NCBI GenBank assembly: GCA_049999805.1
Contig: JBNGIO010006316.1
Span: forward strand, 362,040-426,039
Length of the DNA stretch: 64,000 nt
Source: Folioceros fuciformis
Lineage: Eukaryota; Anthocerotophyta; Anthocerotopsida; Anthocerotales
Reading direction: 5' to 3'
Within the stretch, counting starts at the first letter, position 1; each line of letters starts with the position of its first letter. Shown in pieces: positions 33,792 through 47,470 of the stretch. The notes under the pieces were generated by a model that was not told the origin of the DNA, did not search any database, and worked only from the letters and a program-made list of their open reading frames with translations. The position numbers were made by a program, and so were the translations under genes.

Positions 33792-36700
33792 TTAACCAAA
33801 ACCAAAACCCTCGCTTGCTTCATGGATTGCCAGTAGAAGTCGCTCTTCCAATTGTTCCTTGGACGAGTACTCCGGCAAGTCCAGCTGATTGAAACTGCAC
33901 ACATCATACATACTGACATCAGCTCCATTCCACAGACACAATAACCTGCTAATGTAGCAGCGTGCGTGTGGAGCATTTCGCAGGCCAGGAAGGCAAAAAC
34001 ACGTACCATGTATGTGCAGAGGGCAGCCGCTCTGGTGCACCATAGGCCTTATGTATTTGGAATCTCTGAGGACCAGATATACCCTGCAAAGCCCTAAAAC
34101 CCTCCAATGGTACCTGGATTGTACCCGAAACAATTAGTTCTCTGTTGTCACACTGTCGACACAACACCCTGTACTACATGGTCACACGTACATACCTTAG
34201 ATGTACCAGTGATGAACTGCAACAGACGTGCCATATCTTCTTTGTTGAATGCACGGACGACATCCCAAAACCACTGAACAACAGCAGATGCTGCACTGTA
34301 TCCAGTGTACTCTGTATTCGCTTTCAAATCCTCCACTACAAATCCAACATGTACAGGTTGGAGTGACGTTCAGACGACCTTCTCGCCGACAATTTTGCTT
34401 CAGGATAAAACTGTTAACCACATTAAGAACCACATTGCACCAAAATGGTGATAGAAAACTCACGATCAATTTCAGGGAGGCCACTTATCAAAAGCTCCAA
34501 CTCCTTGTCGTTAAAAATGGAGATAAGCTCTCTGGACACCAGCTCATTGAATCCATCCAAAAATGCTGTTATCTGAGGACGAATGGCAGTCGTAAGCCGA
34601 TGCTCTGCCACGAGATCAACATATTCGTGTTTGTTCTCCTCCGTGACTCGGATGGACCGCCCACCAGGTACAAGCTCGTAGTCTGTCACCTACAGCCACA
34701 CATTCAGACAGCAGATTACATCACCTTCCAACGATTCAAAGTTGCCATAAAAACAGTTGCACCCCATAATCTGGACACAGTTACCTCAGTTTTCTCATAC
34801 AATATATGCTTCTCTTCATCAGCATCCATACTGAACACGAGGCCCAAACTCTCACTGCTCTCATTCTGCGAAGAAAATAAAGACTGTAAGGATTAACATC
34901 AAAGGGGAGCAGAAGCTTCATTTCTAGTAGATTTTGAGGGTCGACAGGTCAAGCAGCACACCTCCAACATCCACTTCAAACTCTTATAGTAGTCAGGATC
35001 AGTGGCCTCAATATCATGATAGGTGACCTTCACTCCCAGTATGTGCTTGTAGAAGGATCTTGTGAAATATACATCAAGCAACTGCCCATCAAACAGCGCC
35101 TTTGCCACCTGGAATTGAAAACAACAAAACGTGAGGAATACAGCTTCACGGTGACAAATAACCCGTCGGACTCCATATTTGATAAAAACGTACCACTCGT
35201 CCCACGAACTTGAAGTATGACAAATGCTCAGTCTGGAAGACAGAGTTTGCATTGGGCTGAAAGGTAGACTCGTTCCCCACAGTTGTAAACAGCAACGCTC
35301 CCTTGTCAAAGACCACTCGAGAGAGCAATTGATACCATTCACGTGTCAGTCCTCCAGCGTCAATACCTTCCTCTCCCTGAAACTGGACAGTCAAACGGCC
35401 CTTAAGCTCATCTGGAGTGCGCATCCTCAGCTGATTATACGAGTCCTCCAGGACATAGGCTCTGCGCACACAGATGCGCAAAGGTGCATAATGCTGCTGC
35501 TCATGCTGTTGCCTTATCCGAGATCGGAAATAAGCCCTCTTGTTATCAAAGTCAATCAACCTGGGAGTCTTCAACATCAAAGAAAGCGACTTCTCAAGCA
35601 AGCCTGGGTTTTGACGAACAAAAGCATTCAACAGACGCCGATGCTTGTCTGCAAAGCGAGTGAAGGTCATTCCCTTCTCATCAGGCTTCTTTGGCTGCAG
35701 CGAAGGAGATCTTGGAGTCATAACGCTAACTCCTGATGTTGAGGCAGAAGAACTGGCAGCCTCCTTTATCTCCCGGGCCGTAGCAGTACTTGGTTCCTGT
35801 CCACTTGGAGGTGGTCCGGATCTAAGCTTCTCACACAGGACGAAAAAGGCCTCCACGAATGGCAGAACTTTTTGAGTTCCTGGAGGTAGAGGCGGAGCAA
35901 CAGCCGCAGCCCCCACTGAGGCAGCTGCGACAGCAGCACTACTCGAGGTTGCCATCACTGACGTGTGACCTAGCCTGCACTCTATCTTGCCGACACACAA
36001 GCTTAATCCACACCATAAGCTCTCGAGGTCCCCATTCAAATCTCTGACTAGCACCATGCCATCCTCCTGCTCTTTCTCAAAGGGAGCATCCTGTCCCTTC
36101 TCTCTCTCTGCTCCGCCAATACCAGTGAGGGCACTCAAAGCCTGTAACACTCGTAAAATAGCAGCCCCAGCCATCGATGACGTGCTCACCACAACGTTCT
36201 CTGCATCTGCTAAACTCTGTAATTCATCCACAGCAGGAGCACTCAGCATTCGTGCTGCGTCTGCCAGCTCCGTCACAAAAAGCCGCCGATGCAAGGGTGC
36301 TGCAATTGCAAGCTTCTTTAGAACCTCTGCAACTCGCGAGTATGCCATATCTGACAGCCTGCAACCAAAACATTGTTAACCATTTATCGTTGAGGTGATC
36401 TTTGCAGCTGGTAACAGCAGAATAGAAAGCTAAAAAGGTCTAGATATTACGCAAAAGGTGTCCGTCAGTTCGGCCCTCAAATCATAGCTGCCAGAAATCC
36501 ACACTTACCCCTCACGAGCTAAAAGCTTGCACAAGTTGCGAAGCTCTGGCTCTGGTAGACTGAGGAGAACAGTTTCTGCATCCATTTTCTTATCAGAACC
36601 GGATGTTGAGGCTTCCAAAGGCTCTGCAGAGGCGTTCCCAGCCTCGGCTGTTTCATCTGGTCTTGGTGCATCAGCTGCTGCAATCGTCTCTGGCATAGGT

Positions 36701-39700
36701 TGACTACTGGCACCATTTTGTGGATCTGCACCTTGTCCCAAAGCTGCTTCTGAAACCGCTACAGCAGGCTTAGGAACAGAATCAGCGGCCTTTGTGCGGG
36801 ACCGCAGCTCAGCCTTCACTCCCGCGTTAGTAGTTACAACCTCAAGGAGACCCATCACCTGTACACCATGCCCAGACATAAATGACAAAGATTATAATTT
36901 TCACATGAACGACAGCATTATGCACAGGAAAAACTGCAGCCCACCTGCTCCAAATGAGCACTGCTTCTTGAGTAAAGAGGCTGATTCAACAGTTTCAACA
37001 GCAAAATTAGGGGGACTTCCCCTTTCCTTCTCCGCTCAGCAACGTCCACAACAGCAGCTCCATCCACAAGCTTTGCTTTGCCTTTCTCTTTCTTCAATTC
37101 ATTTGATTTCTGCTGCTCGGGTGTTCCAGAAGAACCATTCACAGGATCCAAATACAGTAGCAGACTCGCCACAGCAGAATGGCTTCTAGCCAGGGACGTT
37201 AATATCTCCAGAACTCTACGTGACACAAGTGGTGGAACACCTGCAAAAGACACGATCAAGGTTTGAATCAACATCAAGGTTCCAAACACTTCAAAAACAA
37301 AGTTCCAATCAGGATAAGCTTGGAGGACAAGTGGTTAAGGAATCACTATTACCATCAGATGATTGTGATCGAGCATATACAATGTTCCATTGGCAACCAT
37401 AGAGTCCCTGTGAAGGAGCTCCACTGGCTGTCCCAGTGGACCCCACCTCAGCCTCTGGTCGTAGCATGTCCAAGAGCAACTGGAGCAATGTTACTCGGGT
37501 AACACTGTGAGCACAGAGATTGAGAAGCAGGCGTTGAAGGAGTCCCTTTCCAAGAGGCTGTACCTCAGCAAACAAGAAAAAAAAATGTAAAGAACATTCC
37601 TAAAAGTCAAATAGTTGTGAAGGAAAAACGGTCCGTTGGGCAACAAGGCACACAAGGAGCAACCTGAGCAAGCCTTAGCAGGCGCAGCATGGCCTTCAAA
37701 GCTGCTGTATCTACCAGAGGTTTCCCTTCTGCTTCTTTCATGCGTCCACTGCCACCAATTGGTACACCTGTTCTTCGTGCAGTCTGAAGAGCTTGACCCC
37801 CGCCTATACCCCGTTCCATTCCAGACGGCCCTATACCAGGACCAACACTTATGTTGTTCCTTCTATTAGCAATCCTATTAGCTCCTCCAAAGAGGCCCCT
37901 CGCCTGATACTGATTCATTGCCCTTTCACGCAGCAATTGAGCTTCTGCAAGTAGAGCAGGAGGAAGAGCCGCTAACACAGCTTCAGAAGATGTCAGAAGC
38001 ACCTGCACAATCAAGCATTATATTAGCAGCATAAGCAGGGATTCTTTTACACTAAAAACATTACCATGACTAGCTCTGACAAGGAAACCACAACAGTACA
38101 CCCTATCGAAAAGGTTGAAAGCCGATCCTTCTATCACCTCACCTCTTCCCGAAGCTCAGCTGGAAAGGTGGCAATAATAGACGCACTGTCCATGTCCACT
38201 GGCTGCCCCTCTATCTGCTGTGCCAGAACAATCCTTTGTGCCCGCTGTTGTGCGAGTACTTCTGCTTGAATGTCCGGAGGCAAAGCTGCTAGAAACTCGG
38301 GATCAATATCCTCAGTGGGGGGGGGCATGTGATTCACAGCTCTCGCCACCTGTGTCTGCTGAGAGGCCAATACTTCAGCTCGCAAGTCCTCAGGAAGAGC
38401 CTCAAGAAAAGTAGGATCTATGGAGTTAATAGCACCGTTCCCACCATCCCCACTCCTAGTCTCCACACCAGCCACTTGGGCGTGCTCACTAGCGTTTGTG
38501 TGCCCATCGGGCACAGCAGCATCCACTGTCATACGCTCACTACCATTACCAGCAGCTCCAGCTGCCTCCATGTCCTCATCTGCATCACCATCACCTACTC
38601 TTGGATTACTACTCTCTGCTCTTGGAAGACCTTCAGCCCCTCCAGCAGAAGGCACATCTCCAGCACTTAGCCTGTCTTGTCCCCCTTGCCGATCCCCTTC
38701 GTCATGACCATCAGCACTACCTATTTCTACCTCCAGACTACGAAGGCTCTCCCCCACAGTCGCTCCACTGCCTCCACTATCCTGACTACCGGCTTCTGCA
38801 TCTTGGCCTGTCGGCTCGTCCCTGTTCTCTTGCATCTGTACATCCAGCCCGGAATGTCCTGGTCCTGTTGGCACTTGCTCGGGTGGACTCTGCTCACTAG
38901 TTTGAGGGGGATCACATGCATTGCTGCCGTGACCCACACCAAGATCTCCATCTGAGCTTCCAGGCTCTGCATGTACATTCCCATCAAGATCTTCATTCAC
39001 ACTTCCCTCTGTTGCTCTAGAAGGGGCCTCTCGCTCAGCAACCCCAACAGCTTCCACACTCTCAGGCACATGAGTATCCGCAGGGCCAGAACTTGCAGGC
39101 ACGTTCACAGCAGCAGTAACAGCAGCAGGTTGTGAATCGCCTGGAGATAGAAGACGAAGCTGTGAAATAAACTGCTCCTCAATTGCAGATGCAACTGCAG
39201 CAGCCTGGGCTCCGGCTTGTGGCTGTCCATCATCAGTCCAGGTGCTCAATCGACCATCAATTCGACCACCCCTTCTACCCATCAGATACACTGGGTCCAT
39301 AGGGAAGTCCAGGAGAGGAGGAGGAGCGATACCCCTTTCCCCAAAGAGCATATCACCAGCCTGATCTAACATTGGCCCATCATACATGTAAAAGTGAGTA
39401 AAATCAAACCCAGCTCCCAATATAGCGTCCGCATCCCTGACCAGAGAATTGCTAGGCCAAACTGTTTGTGAACCAGCTCCTAAGCCAGCAGTGGGTACAG
39501 GCCGAGTTAGAAGAGGATGGTTGAAAGCACTACCCCGTTCCCCAACAGGCCGCTCTTGGAAAGTCCTGTATGGAGGAGGCCTCCTTCCTCGGTTGTCAGC
39601 AGCTGCTTGACGACGAAAAGAGCCAAACACGTCATCCATGTTCATAGCCTGGAAGGGGTCACCTGGAAAATCTACTACACTAGTACCACCCGCTTGTCCT

Positions 39701-42700
39701 ACAACCTGGACATGGTTCAGCCCAGTCAAGCCGTCTCGCCAACGGACCTCAATGACACGATCTGCCTGCCAATCATCCTCCTCATCTTCTTCCTCAACCA
39801 TGTCTTCCTCATACTCATCCCCTATCCCAAGCTCTTCCTGATCTTCAACATCAGTGTCAGGAGGGGACATAGGCTGGACACCATCACCTTCCATGTCATC
39901 TTCATCTTCCTCCTCCTCTTCCTCTTCCTCCTCCTCCTCCTCCTCCTCTTCATGTTCATCAGCCTCATCTCCATCCATATCTTCTTCCTCCTCCTCATCT
40001 CCAACATCAGCAGCCACATGTTCCATCCTAAATGCCATTTCTGCAGCAGCATCCTCCACATCCTCATCCCCGGCTTGCATAATATCCTCTGCGAGTGCAT
40101 CCAGCTCGACACCCAGGCGAGCCACTCCATCCACACTCCTTTCCATCCTTGTGTCTTCATCCATTTGCTCATCCCTAGCACTAACTGCAGTGACTGCACC
40201 AATAAGACGATTTGCTTCCAACGCTGCCTGCTCAACAGCTATTCCCCTCATCGCATCATTACTTCCCTGTTCTGGCAGTGCCGTTTGTATTACGATGTCT
40301 GCCAAAATCGCAGCAGGCACAGAGCCTCTAAACTCCCCAGCCCGACCAACTGCCGCAGTTCGTCTCTGGCTAGCACCATCAGGACCACCAGACTGTTCAC
40401 CGGCACTGACAGATCGAGTCAAGGGTTCTAGAGATTTCAGAACACAATTTACAAGCTTTGGAGCATCAGGATGATCAAGATCAATAACCTGCAGTGTGCT
40501 TGTCAACGCTTGCACCATACCGGCTTCCATCATTGCCTTTGCCATGTCTGAGGAAAACCCTGGAGCTTGTGTGTTGCCTGGTGACGGGTGAGATGACAGT
40601 ATAGAGCTCACCAGTTCAACAAAAGCCCGAACTTTCCTGCTCGGCTGTTGGAGGCCCCTGGATGCCTTTAGTTCAGCACCCGCTGCTGCTGCAGACAGGG
40701 CCCTTGCAATCTCCATAACAACACGTCTTCTCCCTTCTCCTGACCGGACACAAATAGCCATTAGAAAGTAGCCTGCTCTCTCCGATAGCTTCTCCCTCCA
40801 CTCATCTTCATTCAGCTTCTCAGCTCCCTTGCTCCCTGTACTGGGAAGTAGCCTGTGGAGAACATGATACAGTAGGCCTCCATGGCCAATGGCATCCACC
40901 CCTCCTTGTGAAGGGCCTCGACTCTGGCTGCTTTCAGAATCTCGTCGAAGAACCACGGTCACTGCTGAAATGTACATCAGCAAAATATCAGTCGTAAGTT
41001 TGAGAATGAAAGTAACCTTGGCAAGAGCAGCTGCACTCTCCGAGATACTCTCCCCATCCTGTTTCACTCCATCAGTAACTTTCGCTTTGCCCTTATCCTT
41101 AAGTGCCACATCATCAACTTCCATGGCAGTTGCCGAACCTGAGCTACTATCCTGAGTCACATGATCACCTTCGATCTCCGCTGAAGGATAATGAAGAACA
41201 ACTTCAAGCAATTGATCTATTACTTGGGAAAAGCTGTGAGGAACTTTCTTATGACTCTTCAAAGACTTGCTCGATGGCTCTGATAATTTGGCACTGCCAT
41301 CTCCTGCAGGCAATGATGATCCAGCTTCAGTAACACCTCCCTGGTGGCTACTCTTCACTCTGTCTCGGTCCTTCTCACCTTTATCCTTCTCTTTATCCTT
41401 CTCCTTATCCTTCTCTTTATCCTTCTCTTTATCCTTCTCTCTATCCCTGTCCTTCTCCTTCGTCAGAACAATTACAGGCCTTCCTGCAATGGACTCTAGC
41501 TGACACACAGCACTTGCAGCCTGCATAAATATTCCAGAATCTCGGGACACTACTGGAGCCATGGATGTCAAGAACATGCGAGGTGACACGCGTCCATTAT
41601 GCCGAGCAAGAATGGCAACCAACGTTTGTCTTATCTCGTTTTCCATAGCTTGCTGCAAGGTGTGAGGATCCTCCAGAAGATGGCGGATAATGGCAGCAGC
41701 AACACTGTCAAAGCCAGAAAACAAGCAGCTCTGCGGCAAGGCCAGCAGAGCTTGCAAGCCTTCTGCTTCCAGAAACTGCATTGCTACGGGGTGCGTCTTG
41801 GTCAGCCTGGCACACAACTGAAGCACAGCTTGCACAGCACTTGTTGGCAGATGCAAGTGCAAAAGACGGCAGCAAAGGGACATTGCCCTTTTCTGTTCAC
41901 CATCTGTCATATAACCTGTGGGATTTCCCAATATTGCAATGAAAGGGTTGAGATCATTTTCCTTCACAGCAAGAGCATCCGAACTGGGTGCGTGTGGTGC
42001 AACTGCAGAACCTGACACAGCAGTAGTGCTCGCTGCTGCTGCAGTTGTTGTAGAGGAGGCATCGGTATTTATCTTTGGCTTGTATTGCAACATATGATCA
42101 AGAACCAGTAGTAGGGCACTAACCCATTTGGGCACATCGACAGGATGGTTCTCAACCTCACTGGGTGTGAAGTTCATCAATGTGTCCAGTGCTATATCCA
42201 CAATGCCATTTTCAGCAGCTATCTCCCTAGCTGTGCTGTCCTCACTCAGCACCAAGGCCAGTGTATGAGCGATAGTTGACAGGGGGCTTGTATCACCAGC
42301 AGCATCCTCAGAATTCTTCAACTGCTTCAACTGCAGAATCAAGTAAGATATGACCCTCGGGCGATCTTGACCCTTATTCCGGTTGCACATGGTAACAAGC
42401 AAGTCTGTCAGAGGAAAAGCAACAGCATCCGTATTTTGCAGTAAATTCATGCAAGTTGCTAACATGTCTTCAATTGGTGGAGCTTGTGGACAATCTTCCT
42501 CAGCAGGAGCCTCCTTAGCCTTCCCCGCAGCAGTGTCTTCCTTTACTGTGCCTTCACCACCACTTAATGACAATGCAAGTGCACGAGCAAGTTCATCTTC
42601 CTCCTGAGCAACTTCTTCTGGATGGCTGAAGAGCCATTCCGTGGCCATCTCCACACTATTGGTTTCAACCCTTCGTAAAGCCTCCTCTGCTCGAGCCCTT

Positions 42701-45700
42701 GAGAAACCCATTTCCACAATCACGGAAATGCAAGTTTCATCTGGTGGAGGTCCCATCAAGCGAACCCCTGAACCAGCCGGGCCCGTAATTCTAGGGGCCT
42801 TTACATCTCCAACCCCAGAATAGATGTGGGTAACAATAGCTGCAATTGCTGTGATGAATGTGGGGCTACACTGTGGGAACAAAGGATTGTTCCAGACTGG
42901 CAGAATAACTTCCAACACTTGAGCTTGAAGAGCACGAACAAAGGCCTCAGGGTCTTTTGGAACTGAAAGAGATCCTCCAGTAACTGGCTGCACAAGCAAC
43001 GGTGCCATTGAAGGTTGTGCCATTAGAAGAGATGATGTCACCAAATGCTCCAAGAGTCTTGCGTAACTCCTTAGGGTATCCAACAACCACACATGCTCTG
43101 ATTTTTCTTCTGCCTTCTCAGTTTCCGGCCTACCATTCTCCATCTCCATTGGAGAAGCAGATGCCTGAGCAACTGACCACAACAGCTGACTCGTTGCGCT
43201 AAAAGTTGTCAGCAACTCCTTCACAGCGCCGTGGGCATAGAGGTGGTTCACTAACACAGTGTTGCATGTCCTCCGTCGACTGTCAAACACGACAGACGTG
43301 AGGTCTTCCACCACTTTCCCTAGGTACCGGCACTTGATAGAAACTTGAGCTTCAGGCAGACCTGAAGGCATTACATCTCTGAGGCTAAGATTGTCTTTCA
43401 GAAGCTTTGCAAGGGCTGAGGCCACAGATTTTGCAGCTGAGCTCAATGTTACAGCATCATCGCGCCGACGAGAAGGAACAATCATGGCCTTGCCAAGAGC
43501 TACATACAAAACTCGAGCTGATGATGCAAGCCTCGACAACATGTCAGCATTAACAACGTCAGGAGACTTGCGTTTCCCAGATTCCTGAGCCTGAGCAGTT
43601 TCGACCAGGCCTGGAGCACTCTCCAGATCAAGCTGCACGGCATCAGCATGGCGAGCTGTAAGCCTGCCAAGGCGTGCAATTTGACTTATAGTAGCCTCAG
43701 CATTTGCAGCCTGATCCCTTCTTGCCCTCCGATGTGGATTATCTGTATGCAAAACAGGAAACAACTCGGGTTCAACCCCCCAATGAGCAACAGGCGCATT
43801 CCTAAGAGGAACAGGATTAACGTATCTGACAACTGGAAATGCATCCTGGTCATCCTCAGACTCCCTGTTTCCAGTATTTCCTGGTGTACTTCCTCCTGGA
43901 CTTGCACTCTCCGGTTCCTTTTTAATCTCAACTTTCGAGTCATCTGCCCAGGATATCTGCCATAAAACCTCTCTGTGAACCTTCCCTATCTCATTCAAAA
44001 CCTCTGCGCCTTGATTGCTGAGTTCAGTCATCATAGCGGCAGAGCTCCCAGCAGATCCTCTTACAAGCACAGCTGATAATGAAAGAAAGCACTCAGCAGA
44101 GGACAGACTCCTCACAACTTTCTGCTTAATCCCAGGCTCCAAGTCAGCCAATTTAATCCCAGAGACAGAATTTAAGACGCTAAGTGTTGACCTTAGGTGC
44201 TCCTTCAGAGCTCCACATACAGCTCGAGTGAGAGCAGTTGCATGCTGGGGAGAAAACGAACGAAAGGCTATAGACATGCTGTGTGCAGTGGGTGAACCAC
44301 CAAAAGAAACAGGAAGATGTGGTAAAGTGTACAGCTGCAATAGCGCCTCAATGCCCTTTTTCTCAATGAACACCCTACTAGTATCCGCATTTTGCAGCAT
44401 TGATTCCAACATCCGCACAGCATTGGTGATACACTCAGGGAGGAATGTTTCCAGGTTAGCGCTGGAGGATTCAGCCCCAGGCTCAGCCGCTTGCAGAGAG
44501 GATCCTGCTCTGGATGTCTCATCACCTGCCACTGGTGCTTCCATGTCCGTATCCATCGGAACAGCAACATCTGTACTGCTACTCTCGTGTGGCGAGGTTG
44601 AATTCACATCAATGGCACCACCAAGGGATGCAATTGTCTTCAAAATCTCTATGCAAGTGTCGATACCTGGAACTCTCAGAGATGGGGCATGGCGCATCAG
44701 CTCATCCAGTCCAGAAGCAATAGTTCCAGGAGTATCATTACCCAGAGCCCGCAGGTATGTCTTGGAGGTGAAGATCTTCACAAAGCATGACAGAGCATTG
44801 CGATCCTTCACTGCCTGCAACCCAGAATTGTTCAGACATAATGCATCCAAACTATTTGGTATGCATCCCACGGCCTCAGAAGAAGGCAATACCCCAGTTG
44901 TGATGGCATCCAGAAATGCTTTTGGCAAGCCAGCAGCATCCAGCGCTGCAAAGCATGTCGGATCCTTGTGTATCAAATCACTCATCACCGATGCTGCTAA
45001 GGAGAATACTCCACCACCAAACTCTCTGGAATGCCTAAATATAGTTGCCAAACATGCAGGCAAGGAGCTCTCTTCAGAGCCGTGCAGTCGGGCAGTGCTG
45101 CCAGGAGCGTAGGTTCCCAAAGCAATCGCACGCAGCAAAGCTTTCAGCAACAGCCTTTGATGATAGGGAATCAACGATTCGGAAGGACCCATGACTGGCT
45201 GCTGGGCATCCCCATCCTCAATCATTGGTGCCTTACCCTTGTTGTCAAGGGATTGCAGTTCCTCCTTGTGGCTTTTGGCATTGTCTTCAACTCTGCTCAC
45301 TTCCAGCTTTAACCGTGCAATAGTGTCATCCAATCCCCCAAGATCCCTGAAAAGTGTACCCGCTGGATTGCTGTAGTCCATAAATGCCTCCAAGATGTGT
45401 ACCGCGGATGTCACAAGATGCATATGATGTGGATCCATGTCCTTAAGCAAAGGAAGAAGCGTTGGGATCAAACCAGCCTCCCTCAGTGCCCCACACCCAG
45501 ATGACGATGATACAAGGACAGTGACAAGTGAAAGCAGCGCTTCCACAAACTGCACTGAACATCCGACCGTCCCACCTGTGACTGAACCCACAGCTTTCTG
45601 CATCAGACTCGGGAGAATGCCACGATGCCCCCCCGCACTGATCACAGTCATTACATTTGATTGTCGAGGCCTGTCTTGAGCTTGCGCAGCCAAAGCAAGA

Positions 45701-47470
45701 ACCGCCAGTATCCTTACTTCCTCTGGAACTGAATCTTCATACCGCAAAATTGTGACTAGCTCGTTGACAAATTCCGGTTCATTGATAAAAAATGCAGTCA
45801 AGTCCTCATGCTCAGGGTTCGACTGAAGCAGCACTGTAAAAGCAAGAAGGCGGATACAGATGTACTGCCGCCTGCTACCCAAAGATGCAAACGCCCTTGC
45901 AAACCGGAGCCTCGTCAGCAGGGAGAACCTAAGATTTACAGGCACTGTATACATATCAACCAGCTGCTTCAAAAGCACAAGATCACTTTCAGGTCGGAGA
46001 TGCAAGTCCGGAATATGAATAACTTGTAAACCTGCCGTGGTCTCCTGTTCCCCTTCCAACTCATGTCCATCTGCATAGAACTCAAAATGCAGTGTGGAAC
46101 CCAGTCTGCAGGCATCCCCATCACACCCGTTTTCAACTGCACATGCCAAGAGCCCAAGGCCCTCCTCCTTTCCTCCCCATCCTTGGGACAACGAGAAGAG
46201 ACGAGCATTCAGTGCAGAGTCTCCATGCCAGCGCATAGCACGGTTGGGTTGCACTGGTTTCTTCACAAATGCTGCCAGAGTTTGCAGCGCGGCTGTGACA
46301 ATCTCTGGGTCCGTTGAGGCAAACAATGATGATAAATGCTGCACACAGACACGCAGCCCACATGAAACAAGACTGCTAGTGCCGTTTCCCGGCCTACGTT
46401 TACATCTGAAAAAAACCAAACAAAAAACAAAAGAGGGAGAGAGAGAGAGAGAGACGATCAAGCTTCTCCAGATTGCTCTTATCCGCTTACCTCATTTGAG
46501 TTATACAAGTACTTATTTACACAGTTCTCGAGAATTATACGAGTGGCTCGGAGTATCTGCAGAACTGCTGACTTTGGGAACGGACTGTCTCCTTCCAGAA
46601 AGTCACCTTCCAGCTGCAGGTCCCTTCTAGGTTTGACAAACTTCTCAAAGAAGGATTCAAAGTGGTTGAGAAGGTCAACCCAGTGATGAAAGTCGCCCTG
46701 CAGGCCGTAGCAGCAGATGCATGCAAGTTAACAAGGGGCGAGAAGTGAGGAGCTGAAAATGTTCAGACGCTTTGCAAAGCTCAGAACCAATGCGATAGCG
46801 GTACAACCCTAGGCATGCACTCTCACCTTTTCGTAGTCCCAAGAGAACTTGGCAAGAGGGACATCAATTATCTCCAGAGGTGTGCTGGTTACAGTGGTGA
46901 TGAAACTCCTCACCTTGGGCGGCTGCCACGACGAGCATACACAAGTCAAATCCCAGTAGAGCAAGACAGCTGAGAAGCTGCGGCAAGCAAGGAACTGACC
47001 ACCGTGCATCAAACACGAGGAATTGAGCCTGCAGGATAGGCATGGGCATGCCACACGGGTTCTAAGTCCTATCACAGAGACGACAGGCAGGCTAGCAGAA
47101 AAAGCGAAGACCGCGACTGCTGCCGCACAGTCACAACGGAATCTGCTCGGCATGTTGCAGCCGCATGGTGGGGATCCTGGTGGAGGACCTGGCGTGAGTA
47201 GATCGAGATCCCGGCCAGACCCAACATTGCCACCTACCGAGTCCACAACTAGGCAGAGGGAGGCAGGCAGAGCAGAAGGCAGTGATCCCTGCGCTAATCG
47301 CAGCAGGCAAGAAGTGCATGCAAATTGGAGATCAAGGGGCGTGCGTGCCGCGAGCTCGGGAGGAGGAGCAGCACTTTCTTTGGCATGCGGCATCGCCAAA
47401 TCCATGAAGGGAATGGAAAGCAGGAGAATTGACATACCGCTTCGACGCCGCGCTTTTTCTTGGCCTTCAT
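33792..47470 (-). CDS. UPL1: Giant HECT-type E3 ubiquitin ligase UPL1/2 (HUWE1 family)
   Basis: Exons 47470-47438, 46922-46827, 46697-46491, 46338-38143, 38002-37664, 37563-37353, 37240-36945, 36858-36509, 36358-35194, 35108-34962, 34865-34785, 34689-34464, 34335-34196, 34113-34007 and 33894-33792 keep frame and give 3898 aa. N-terminal helical repeats (DUF908/DUF913 type: [38 protein letters not shown]) are followed near 1310 by a UBA domain ([20 protein letters not shown]) and a UIM ([14 protein letters not shown]). Then come a (KDKEKD)n tract near 1740-1775, a polyglutamate stretch near 2240 and LPxDLRxEVL ubiquitin-binding repeats near 2750-2850. The HECT domain fills about 3535-3898; its catalytic Cys ([12 protein letters not shown]) is near 3865 and its codon is split by the last intron. 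Plant UPL1/2 build ubiquitin chains on substrates; substrates here are unknown. Exon 4 alone spans 8196 bp. Confidence 0.96.
46436..46454 (+). repeat. GA microsatellite in UPL1 intron 3
   Basis: (GA)n of about nine units inside the third UPL1 intron; on the transcribed strand it forms part of a pyrimidine-rich tract ahead of the giant exon. Confidence 0.85.

Noticed and set aside
39517-40431. 304-codon plus-strand open frame and a serine-rich frame at 39854-40474
   Set aside because: They are the reverse strand of the polyglutamate and acidic coding sequence of UPL1 and have no domain of their own.
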